A stretch of DNA of 29,158 bases from UBA3495 sp964629875 (lineage in GTDB: Bacteria; Chloroflexota; Dehalococcoidia; Lucifugimonadales; UBA3495): contig CAZVRK010000022.1 of NCBI GenBank assembly GCA_964629875.1, forward strand, positions 1-29,158, read 5' to 3'. Each line of letters starts with the position of its first letter. The stretch's first letter is position 1. The notes under the pieces are model-generated. The model was not told the DNA's origin, did no database searches, and was given only the letters and a program-made list of their open reading frames with translations. Of this stretch, positions 22,269 through 29,158 are shown piece after piece. The position numbers and the translations under genes are program-made.

Positions 22269-23189
22269 ATGAAGATAGCTTTTTTCAATGATTATAGGCT
22301 GGGAATAGTAGTAGGCAATAACATTGTTGATGTAACTGAGGTTGTTGGAGATATTCCGCATTTGTCTCCATCGGATCTATTAAATGGGTTAATCGAGCAA
22401 TTCCCAGATTACAGAAATAAATTAGAAAAAGCGTCCCAAGGAACAGGTGTTCCATTGGCAGAAGTCTCTATTAGGCCTCCTCATCCAACGCCAAATAATA
22501 TTGTGGCTATGGCAGTAAATTACATGGAAGATGGAACAAGAGAAGAGCCTGCCCCTATAAATGCTTTCCATAAGTCTTCGAACTCTGTGATAGGTGATAA
22601 TGACACTATAATTATCCCAGACGTTCCCGCCAGCATATTTGAGCATGAAGCAGAATTAGGTCTAGTAATCAGCAAAAGAGCAACACAGGTAAAACAAGAG
22701 GATGCGTACGATTACATTTTTGGATATCTTAATTTTATAGATGTGTCTGCAAGAGGACTCTTGCCACCGGGTAACACGTTCTACCAGATGAAATCGCGTG
22801 ATACTTTTGCTCCAATGGGACCCTGGATAGTTACTGCGGATGAAATTTCAGACCCGCAGTCTTTACCAATAAAATTGTGGGTTAATGGTGAACTAAAGCA
22901 AGATTTTAATTCTGATGATATGGCACATAAGATTCCGAGAATTATTGAATGGGTAACTTCAATCCATACTCTGGAAGCCGGTGATATCGTTGCGACGGGG
23001 ACTAATCACCGTGGGTTGAGTGCGTTAATGGATGGTGACCGAGTGGAGATGGAAATAGACGGGCTAGGAATATTGCACTTAGGTGTAAAAGACGATCTCA
23101 AGCGCACTTGGTTAAGAGAAACCAGGCTTGATAGGGCGAATAATGGATTGGAGGGCACCACTCCTCAAATATCAGGGAAATATTCGTAG
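22269..23189 (+). CDS. Fumarylacetoacetate hydrolase (FAH) family protein
   Basis: This 306-residue protein follows GGAGGG and an ATG start. FAH-family metal ligands are present: Glu127 and Glu129 in HEAELGLVI, and Asp158 in FIDVSAR. The catalytic-type Lys175 is in QMKSRDTFAPMGPWIV. GDIVATGTNHRGLSALMDGDRVEMEIDGLG is the typical C-terminal sheet. The family cleaves C-C bonds of beta-diketo acids or hydrates and decarboxylates ring-cleavage products. The common NYxDH segment near residue 84 reads NYMED, so the usual His is replaced by Asp88. The 35-residue C-terminal tail is charged and longer than in many relatives. Its role is likely late-stage breakdown of ring-cleavage or keto-acid intermediates, in line with neighbouring VOC and dienelactone hydrolase genes. 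Confidence 0.9.
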   Translation: MKIAFFNDYRLGIVVGNNIVDVTEVVGDIPHLSPSDLLNGLIEQFPDYRNKLEKASQGTGVPLAEVSIRPPHPTPNNIVAMAVNYMEDGTREEPAPINAFHKSSNSVIGDNDTIIIPDVPASIFEHEAELGLVISKRATQVKQEDAYDYIFGYLNFIDVSARGLLPPGNTFYQMKSRDTFAPMGPWIVTADEISDPQSLPIKLWVNGELKQDFNSDDMAHKIPRIIEWVTSIHTLEAGDIVATGTNHRGLSALMDGDRVEMEIDGLGILHLGVKDDLKRTWLRETRLDRANNGLEGTTPQISGKYS

Positions 23190-23204
23190 AAACTGTAGAA
23201 GTAG

Positions 23205-24071
23205 TTAATACTCAGTCGAGAGATTTATAATAAGCATCCGGTCCATTTGAGCAAGATCTTTTTCGACAGTTATATCCGATTCTGGAAAGAGTTGGCTGGC
23301 TAGCTGTTTAACTGGTTCAAATTGCTCAGGATCTATCTCGAGAATTATTACGCCGTGTGGTTTTAATTTCCCCTCTGCAGCCTGATTTAATAATTGATCA
23401 ATTAGGTCCAGGCCATTGTTACCGCCGTCAAGAGCAGTTTGGGGCTCCCATTGTATTTCGGGCTGTAAGGTGGGTATTCGATCCGACGGTATGTACGGTA
23501 AATTAGCTACTATCACATCCACTGGCTCTGGCAGGGGTTCTAGTAAGTTACCTTTTAGGAGAGTGACTCTATCAGTTACGTTATGGGATCGTACGTTGTA
23601 GCTGGTTACATCAAGAACTGGGTCGAAGTTGTCTATTGCGTACACCCTAGCCGACGGTAGGTGAATTCCCAGGTTTATCGCTATTGCTCCTGTCCCTGTT
23701 CCAATATCTGCAATAACGAGGTCTGCAGATTCCATGCCCATTAAAGCCATAAAAAGCGTATGTTCAACAAGGAATTCAGTTTCTGGTCTTGGTATTAAAA
23801 CGTTGGGATTGACCAATAAATTAATCCCATAAAACTCTTTGTAACCCAGAATGTATGCTAACGGCTCACGTTTTTGGCGGCGGGCTAATATTTCCTCCAA
23901 TGCTTGCTCTTGCTGAGGCGTCACTTCTGATTCCTGTTGTGAGAATATATCTTGACGAGGAATTCTCAGTACGTTCATCAGGGCCACTTCGGCTTCCAGA
24001 CGAGCATCGGGAATTTCATAGGATTCTAAGGTTCTATGGGTTTGTTGTAGAACTTGTCTTAAAGAGGCCAT
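23205..24071 (-). CDS. prmC: Peptide chain release factor N(5)-glutamine methyltransferase PrmC
   Basis: This 288-residue SAM-dependent enzyme methylates the Gln of the GGQ motif in release factors. The N-terminal helical domain runs to about 75 (SLRQVLQQTHRTLESYEIPD). Then PLAYILGYKEFYGINL and LIPRPETEFLVE are PrmC hallmarks. SAM binding is ADIGTGTGAIAINLG (121-135). The catalytic motif, usually NPPY, is NLPY (190-193), a variant seen in several bacterial phyla. It follows prfA by seven bases, the standard pairing of substrate and modifier. Identification is firm. Confidence 0.95.
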   Translation of the reverse strand: MASLRQVLQQTHRTLESYEIPDARLEAEVALMNVLRIPRQDIFSQQESEVTPQQEQALEEILARRQKREPLAYILGYKEFYGINLLVNPNVLIPRPETEFLVEHTLFMALMGMESADLVIADIGTGTGAIAINLGIHLPSARVYAIDNFDPVLDVTSYNVRSHNVTDRVTLLKGNLLEPLPEPVDVIVANLPYIPSDRIPTLQPEIQWEPQTALDGGNNGLDLIDQLLNQAAEGKLKPHGVIILEIDPEQFEPVKQLASQLFPESDITVEKDLAQMDRMLIINLSTEY

Positions 24072-24078
24072 AAAAGGA

Positions 24079-25158
24079 TTACGCTGTTACTTCTTCCAGA
24101 AGTTGGGCTTGTTCATACGAAGCGAGAGCATCGATTAAATCGTTAAGTTCTCCGTCCATTATTTTTTGGACGCCATGGAAGCTGCTAGATATCCGGTGGT
24201 CTGTGATCCTATCTTGAGGATAATTGTACGTACGGATTTTTTCCGAGCGTTCAGCAGTACCGACCTGAGATTTACGGTTTTCGCTGATTTCTGCGTCGTG
24301 CTTCTGCTGTTCGGATTCAAATAGCTTGGCTCGTAGCATGGACATTGCCCTTTGTTTATTCTTATGCTGGGAACGTTCGTCTTGACATACTACGACTAGG
24401 TTTGTCGGTTCATAGACTATACGGACAGCTGTCGCTACTTTGTTTACGTTTTGCCCACCGTGACCACCAGCATGGAATATGTCTATTCTTAAATCGTCAG
24501 GGTTAATCTTTATGTCTATTTCGTCTGCTTCTGGGAGCACTGCTACGGTCGCTGTCGACGTATGAATCCTACCTTGAGATTCAGTGTTCGGTACGCGTTG
24601 TACTCTGTGTACTCCACGTTCATATTTTAATCTGCTGAAGGCACCTTTTCCTTTTATCTCCAAAACAATTTTGTTAAATCCACCAAGATCAGAGGGGTTT
24701 GAGTCCATCACATCTACCTGCCAGTTATGTAGCTGAGCGTACCTGGTGTATAGCCTGTACAAATCAGCCGCAAACAAGCTAGCTTCCTGTCCCCCTGTTC
24801 CCGATCTTACCTCCACGATAACGTCCCTTTCGTCGTTGGGGTCTTTAGGGAGTAGGGCTATTTTCAATGTTTCTGCCAGTTCGTCTAAGCTGGAACTTAT
24901 CCCGTCTAATTCTTCTCTCGCCATTTGAACAAGCTCTGCATCTGTGCCTTCGTCAGAAATGCTTTTCAGATCATCGTATTCCTGCTCAAGGCTATGGTGC
25001 TGGCGTGAGATTGCGACCAACTCTTCTAATGTTGCTCTTTCTTTGGCTAATACTTGTATCTGCTCAAAGTCCGCAGCGATAGCCGGTTGAGACATAGATT
25101 CTTCTATCTCGTTGTACCGGTTTACGATTGGCGTCAGTTTTTCGAATATAGAATCCAT
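24079..25158 (-). CDS. prfA: Peptide chain release factor 1 (RF1)
   Basis: This 359-residue protein reads UAA and UAG stop codons. RF1 landmarks are VRSGTGGQEASLFA, RVQRVPNTESQGRIHTSTATV and GGHGGQNVNK. The GGQ is at 234-236. The recognition tripeptide, PxT in RF1, is Pro190-Asn191-Thr192, within an RF1-type loop rather than the SPF loop of RF2. It therefore should not terminate at UGA, the codon this genome appears to use for selenocysteine in the UGSC gene. GGHGGQ replaces the common GAGGQ context. The gene is first of a tight pair with prmC and is preceded by 117 bases after the ubiE-like gene. Confidence 0.96.
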   Translation of the reverse strand: MDSIFEKLTPIVNRYNEIEESMSQPAIAADFEQIQVLAKERATLEELVAISRQHHSLEQEYDDLKSISDEGTDAELVQMAREELDGISSSLDELAETLKIALLPKDPNDERDVIVEVRSGTGGQEASLFAADLYRLYTRYAQLHNWQVDVMDSNPSDLGGFNKIVLEIKGKGAFSRLKYERGVHRVQRVPNTESQGRIHTSTATVAVLPEADEIDIKINPDDLRIDIFHAGGHGGQNVNKVATAVRIVYEPTNLVVVCQDERSQHKNKQRAMSMLRAKLFESEQQKHDAEISENRKSQVGTAERSEKIRTYNYPQDRITDHRISSSFHGVQKIMDGELNDLIDALASYEQAQLLEEVTA

Positions 25159-25275
25159 AGTGTATATACGCTTTATCTTGCTGGAATGTTAGAGAAAGTT
25201 TATCGCATTCAACTTTGCGCTACAAGTATTCGGATATATACCAGCTGGTGATTTACTCAATAACGAGTGGGCTCT

Positions 25276-25992
25276 TCACATTTTCGTCCCGTAATGAATG
25301 GCGACGGTTCCACATCCTACTTTTCGGTATCCCACGTCCTCCAATCCTGCGCTACGCATTACTTCGGCTAGACTATCTGAATCCAGGAAGTAATCAACTG
25401 ATTGCGGTAGATAGGTGTAGGCAGATTTGTCTCTGGCGATTATGTATCCCACTAGGGGTACGATTCTGTGAAAATAGAAACGGAATATACTTGCCTGCAA
25501 CCCATTATTCATTGGAGTTAATTCTAGTGTTGTTATCCTGCCTCCGGGTTTCACGACCCGTACCATTTCTTTTATAGCCGTATTAAGATCAGGCATGTTT
25601 CGGAGACTGAATCCTGCCGTTGCACAAGCGAACGTATTGTCCGGAAATGGTAAATTTACGGCGTCGCCAGTGATGAATGTTGTTTTCTCCGACAAGTTTA
25701 TTTTGCTGGATTTTAATTTTGCTAGATTTATCATTTCTGGAATGAGGTCAATTCCAACGGAGTGTTCGATCCCCGACTGGTACGCTAACTGGACGGCGAG
25801 GTCCCCCGTTCCAGTGGCTATATCTAACGCAACTCCGCTCAAGTTAGTGCAGGTCAATTTAGCTGTCGATTTTTTCCAGCGATGATGCATTCCGAAGGTC
25901 ATTAGAGTGTTCATTAGATCGTAATGCTTCGATATTCGCGAGAATAGTTCAGCTACATACTTTTGACGTTCTTGTCCTTTAAGGGTGGCCAT
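25276..25992 (-). CDS. ubiE: Demethylmenaquinone / ubiquinone C-methyltransferase (MenG/UbiE)
   Basis: This 238-residue SAM methyltransferase carries out the final ring C-methylation of menaquinone. It has the UbiE signatures: VAELFSRISKHYDLMNTLMTFGMHHRWK at the N-terminus (read in parts), the SAM motif ALDIATGTGDLAVQLA, the middle motif GDAVNLPFPDNTFACATAGFSLRN and the late PGGRITTLELTPMN with YTYLPQSVDYF. The last family block (GTVAIHYGTK) is intact. It sits downstream of ubiX-, ubiA- and ubiD-like genes, which places it in quinone synthesis. Menaquinone rather than ubiquinone is expected in this phylum. Identification is firm; the exact product is inferred. Confidence 0.94.
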   Translation of the reverse strand: MATLKGQERQKYVAELFSRISKHYDLMNTLMTFGMHHRWKKSTAKLTCTNLSGVALDIATGTGDLAVQLAYQSGIEHSVGIDLIPEMINLAKLKSSKINLSEKTTFITGDAVNLPFPDNTFACATAGFSLRNMPDLNTAIKEMVRVVKPGGRITTLELTPMNNGLQASIFRFYFHRIVPLVGYIIARDKSAYTYLPQSVDYFLDSDSLAEVMRSAGLEDVGYRKVGCGTVAIHYGTKM

Positions 25993-26051
25993 TATAAAAC
26001 CCGTGTGGTAGATAGAGGAATATTTGGTTTCTTGGAGTCAATTTCATTCAA

Positions 26052-26645
26052 TTAGTCGGCTTTTTGTTGGTACTGAAGGTCGTGCTGGAGTTCGGGATCT
26101 ATTTGGAGGGATACAAATATTCTGCTTACGACGAACCGGACAATATCGTCAATGCTAGAAGGCTTTAGATAAAAAGCTGGTTCCGGAGGCAAGATAGTGG
26201 CCCCAATTCTAGACAGGGTAAGCATGTTCTCGATGTGAATGCTGTGTAATGGAGTCTCTCTTGGGACTATTGTTAAATTGCGCTTCTCTTTTATACATAC
26301 ATCAGCGGCTCTAAGCAGCAAGTTATTCGAGATGCCGTGAGCCAGTGAGGCAAGACTGTTCATACTGCATGGCACTATAACCATACCTGCCGCAGGGAAT
26401 GTGCCACTAGCGATCGGGGCTCTTAGATCGTTTATCGGATAATAGTTGAACATCGGATATTCTTGCCATTCGGATAAAGTCTGATTGAAAGAAACATCCA
26501 ACTCATCCTGCCAGACTAGCTTACCTCCATTGGAACACACGGCTATCGTTGGAATTTCTCTATGGAGTAGTTCGTCAATGGTGGCTTTTGCGATAGTGGC
26601 TCCGCTGGCCCCTGATATACCGACGATTATTGGCTTTTCAGACAT
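26052..26645 (-). CDS. ubiX: Flavin prenyltransferase (UbiX family; MqnM candidate)
   Basis: This 197-residue enzyme joins dimethylallyl phosphate to FMN, making the prenyl-FMN cofactor used by UbiD decarboxylases. Signatures are GISGASG (FMN phosphate site), PCSMNSLASLAHG, RETPLHSIHIENM and PPEPAFYLKP. It is in one run with ubiA- and ubiD-like genes, as expected for a cofactor supplier. In a futalosine pathway genome it would be the MqnM equivalent. It has no membrane segment. Confidence 0.94.
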   Translation of the reverse strand: MSEKPIIVGISGASGATIAKATIDELLHREIPTIAVCSNGGKLVWQDELDVSFNQTLSEWQEYPMFNYYPINDLRAPIASGTFPAAGMVIVPCSMNSLASLAHGISNNLLLRAADVCIKEKRNLTIVPRETPLHSIHIENMLTLSRIGATILPPEPAFYLKPSSIDDIVRFVVSRIFVSLQIDPELQHDLQYQQKAD

Positions 26646-26684
26646 TAATTACGCTCGCAGGTTTATTTGATGGGTAATCCACTA

Positions 26685-27578
26685 TCAAAATATTATAGAA
26701 AGGGTAGTGAATATTAATAATTGCATTGAAATGTAGCTATTAACCCGAAAAAATGCTATTCCAACTTTTGATAAGTCGTTAGAGCTAACTAATCTATTTT
26801 CGTATATTAACAACATAACTGCAATGAACCATCCGATGTAGAAAAAATACCCTAGTGATAAGGTAATTCCCAGTATCAGCATTAAAATAGCTGATAGAGA
26901 ATGCATCACTCTGACAATTTTCAATGCCCCTGATATCCCAAATTTTTCCGGAACTGAATGAATACCGTTCTGTTTGTCAAAATCGTAATCAGTGCAAGCA
27001 TAAATAATATCAAACCCACCAGCCCACATGGCTACGGCAGCAGATAACAGAACGGTCTGCCATTCGATCTGACCAGTCACGCCGATCCATGCTCCTGCTG
27101 GAGCAATCGACAGAGCAATGCCTAAGATAAAGTTACATGCCCAGGTATAGTATTTAGCGAATGAGTAAAGAGTTATATATACTGCGGTTATTGGGGCTAA
27201 TGCCAAAGCCAATGAGTTTAGTTGCGACGCTGATATAAGAAAAATAGTTAAGCCAACTCCCATCATTGCCAAGACTTCTTTACTATTTAATAATCCTTGT
27301 GGCATGTGACGGTTCTGGGTGCGTGGATTAAGGGAGTCTTCTTTGGCATTGATCAGGCGATTCGCGGACATTGCTAAAGTCCGAGCTCCAAACATCGCCG
27401 CTGTGATCCAGATGAATATTCCGAATCCCGGCCAGGATTGGTCGGCTAGGAGCATCCCAATGTATGCGAATGGTAGAGCGAATAAAGATTCCCAAATTCT
27501 GATTGATGAGGAATAGACGCCTAGTCTTCTATACAACCGCTTTGACGTATAGAGAATATTATTGCTAATCGATGCCAT
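26685..27578 (-). CDS. ubiA: UbiA-family prenyltransferase (MqnP candidate)
   Basis: This 297-residue integral membrane protein has about eight or nine helices. It transfers a polyprenyl chain to an aromatic acid. The first Asp-rich motif region is NRLINAKEDSLNPRTQNRHMPQG, where NxxxxxxxD with Arg-Thr-x-x-Arg binds the diphosphate. The second is TDYDFDKQNGIHSVPEKFG. This matches the 4-hydroxybenzoate prenyltransferase branch rather than MenA. Its ATG overlaps the end of the ubiD-like gene by 14 bases, so translation is coupled. Together with UbiD and UbiX it suggests the MqnP step of futalosine-derived menaquinone synthesis. Confidence 0.93.
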   Translation of the reverse strand: MASISNNILYTSKRLYRRLGVYSSSIRIWESLFALPFAYIGMLLADQSWPGFGIFIWITAAMFGARTLAMSANRLINAKEDSLNPRTQNRHMPQGLLNSKEVLAMMGVGLTIFLISASQLNSLALALAPITAVYITLYSFAKYYTWACNFILGIALSIAPAGAWIGVTGQIEWQTVLLSAAVAMWAGGFDIIYACTDYDFDKQNGIHSVPEKFGISGALKIVRVMHSLSAILMLILGITLSLGYFFYIGWFIAVMLLIYENRLVSSNDLSKVGIAFFRVNSYISMQLLIFTTLSIIF

Positions 27579-29022
27579 ACTCTGACCATTTTCTGTCGAC
27601 TAGCTTTTTTATGTCAGAGGACATCTCAATATCGGGAGGCCATTCTCGCGTGTACCCTTCTTCGGGTAATTTCTGGGTTGCATCTATGCCTAGTTTACTT
27701 CCGAATTTAGCTGTGGGAGATCCTATATCAAGGTCGTCAATTGGTCCATCTACTACTATCAAATCTTTTCCAGGATTAATGTTAGCTGTCACTCGCCAGG
27801 CCACTTCTGATAGGTTCTGAACGTTTACAGTGTGGTCGACTATAACTATGGTTTTTGACAGGCTCATGAGTCCCATTCCCCACAGACCAAAAATTACCTT
27901 TCTGGCTTGACCTGGGTAGTCCTTTTTTATAGATACTATGACTAAATTGTGGAAAATGCCTTCTGCAGGCATGTTAATGTCTACTACCTCTGGTAGAATT
28001 AATTTGATCATGGGCATAAACATTCGTTCAGTAACCTTGCCCATCCAGTGGTCTTCAGTCGGAGGCCGGCCTACAAAAGTTGTCGGGTAAATTGGGTTCT
28101 TGCGATGAGTAATGGTGGTCACATGGAATACTGGATAATCATCTTCCATGGAGTAATAGCCGGTGTGATCTCCAAATGGTCCTTCGCTTCGGAGTTCTCC
28201 GATATTGACGTAGCCTTCTAATATGATCTCAGATTCAGCAGGTACCATGAGGTCTACTGTTTTGGCTTTTACAAGATCAACTCCCTCTTGCCTGATAAAT
28301 CCAGCTACAGCCATCTCATCGATGTCTGGTGGCAACGGTGCTGAGCCAGACCAAATTGTAGCCGGATCTCCACCTAACGCTACAGCTACCTCGAAATGCG
28401 TGGATGAATTTTCGTTATTTAATCGATAATGATGTGCACCTACTTTATGAGTTTGCCAATGCATGCCGGTAGTTTTTGAGTCATAAACTTGCATCCGGTA
28501 CATGCCGTAATTTTGTACTCCGGATGCAGGGTCTTTGGTTATAACCAGGGGCAGTGTGATATATCGGCCCGCATCGCCGGGCCAGCAACGTATTATGGGA
28601 AACTTAAATAGATCAACTTGATCTCCAGTAAGTGTGATTTCCTGGCATGGCGCCGTACTTACAGTCTTTGGTTGAAACGAACCTACCTTTATTATTTGTC
28701 CTAGGGCTTTGAGACGGTTTAATAGACCGTCTGGAGGTCCTTGCATCATCTGTATAAGGTTGTGAATGCGTTCCGCTAGGTCGTCTAAGCTGTCTACTCC
28801 TAGCGCCCATTTCATTCTCTGGTCGCTTGAGAACATGTTAATTAGAACTGGGGTATCATAGCCGATCACATCTTCAAACAGGAGTGCGGGTCCACCTGAT
28901 TTAACCATTCTGTCTGAGATTTCTGTTATCTCTAAGTCCCAATCAACTTGGGTCTTTATCCTGCGCAGGTCGCCGCGGTCTTCTAGGTAAGCAATATAAT
29001 CCCTTAAATTCTTAAATCTCAT
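27565..29022 (-). CDS. ubiD: UbiD-family prenyl-FMN-dependent decarboxylase (MqnL candidate)
   Basis: This 485-residue decarboxylase starts at ATG. The N-terminus LRDYIAYLEDRGDLRRIKTQVDWDLEITEISDRM is classical, as are GPALLFEDVIGYDTPVLINMF and FPIIRCWPGDAGRYITLPLVITKDP. VQNYGMYRMQV carries the cofactor-site Arg, and EGPFGDHTGYYS the acidic active-site residues. It would remove the ring carboxylate after prenylation, using cofactor from the UbiX homologue two genes away. It is the first gene of the likely operon; 136 bases upstream to the window edge show no other gene and no clear promoter. The family is firm; MqnL is inferred from the gene company. Confidence 0.94.
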   Translation of the reverse strand: MRFKNLRDYIAYLEDRGDLRRIKTQVDWDLEITEISDRMVKSGGPALLFEDVIGYDTPVLINMFSSDQRMKWALGVDSLDDLAERIHNLIQMMQGPPDGLLNRLKALGQIIKVGSFQPKTVSTAPCQEITLTGDQVDLFKFPIIRCWPGDAGRYITLPLVITKDPASGVQNYGMYRMQVYDSKTTGMHWQTHKVGAHHYRLNNENSSTHFEVAVALGGDPATIWSGSAPLPPDIDEMAVAGFIRQEGVDLVKAKTVDLMVPAESEIILEGYVNIGELRSEGPFGDHTGYYSMEDDYPVFHVTTITHRKNPIYPTTFVGRPPTEDHWMGKVTERMFMPMIKLILPEVVDINMPAEGIFHNLVIVSIKKDYPGQARKVIFGLWGMGLMSLSKTIVIVDHTVNVQNLSEVAWRVTANINPGKDLIVVDGPIDDLDIGSPTAKFGSKLGIDATQKLPEEGYTREWPPDIEMSSDIKKLVDRKWSEYGID

Positions 29023-29158
29023 GTATAGTCAATCTATGTCCAATTAGGTTCAAATAATAGTTTGTTTAGACATATACACAGACGGGTATTAGTGCACGTA
29101 TCTAGATATATGGTATGGCATTATTGGGTTATTGTGAAGAACTATAAAAGCCAGTCAT

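Noticed and set aside
1..29158. CRISPR arrays, insertion sequences, prophage or toxin-antitoxin loci.
   Set aside because: I saw no regularly spaced repeats, no transposase or integrase motifs, no phage genes and no paired small toxin/antitoxin genes.

Overview
The window looks like a scaffold from an uncultivated marine bacterium of the Chloroflexota, most plausibly the SAR202 group. The evidence is indirect: moderately AT-rich DNA with dense gene packing; two luciferase-like flavin monooxygenases, a divergent enolase-superfamily enzyme, a GMC flavin oxidoreductase and many other single-step catabolic enzymes close together; an RND adaptor with GPD-punctuated coiled-coil repeats; and an in-frame UGA selenoprotein of the UGSC family known from marine metagenomes. 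No rRNA or other phylogenetic marker is present, so the assignment is an inference. A run of exactly 100 N at 1272-1371 is a scaffold gap.

Layout. (1) 1-2069: end of an RND efflux pump gene and its periplasmic adaptor, which is broken by the gap. (2) 2183-3831: a two-gene unit. The first gene reads through TGA at 2471-2473 as selenocysteine in a Sec-Gly-Ser-Cys motif, with a bacterial SECIS-like hairpin directly after it. The second is a conserved uncharacterised protein. This is the most interesting part of the window. (3) 3937-4763, minus strand: a repeat-containing lipoprotein and tRNA-Thr(CGT). (4) 4851-8199: a cupin-MFS transporter pair transcribed divergently from a GMC oxidoreductase. 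(5) 8275-15943: a flavin monooxygenase, CocE-type hydrolase, alpha/beta hydrolase with an altered nucleophile, enolase-superfamily protein, GH88/105-like protein and a second flavin monooxygenase. (6) 15945-17011, minus strand: a zinc-ribbon-like small protein and a SirB1-family protein. (7) 17256-23189: VOC protein, dienelactone hydrolase, YtcJ-type amidohydrolase, Asp-box (BNR) propeller, MOSC protein and FAH-family hydrolase. (8) 29022-23205, minus strand: ubiD-ubiA-ubiX-ubiE-like quinone genes followed by prfA and prmC.

How it fits together. Regions 4, 5 and 7 look like accessory catabolism for small organic molecules: uptake, flavin-dependent oxidation, ester and lactone hydrolysis, and ring or diketone cleavage. 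Region 8 is core metabolism: prenylation, decarboxylation with prenyl-FMN and C-methylation of a naphthoquinone ring, most consistent with the last steps of the futalosine menaquinone route, plus translation termination. No selenocysteine machinery lies in the window, but region 2 predicts that selA, selB, selC and selD exist elsewhere in this genome.
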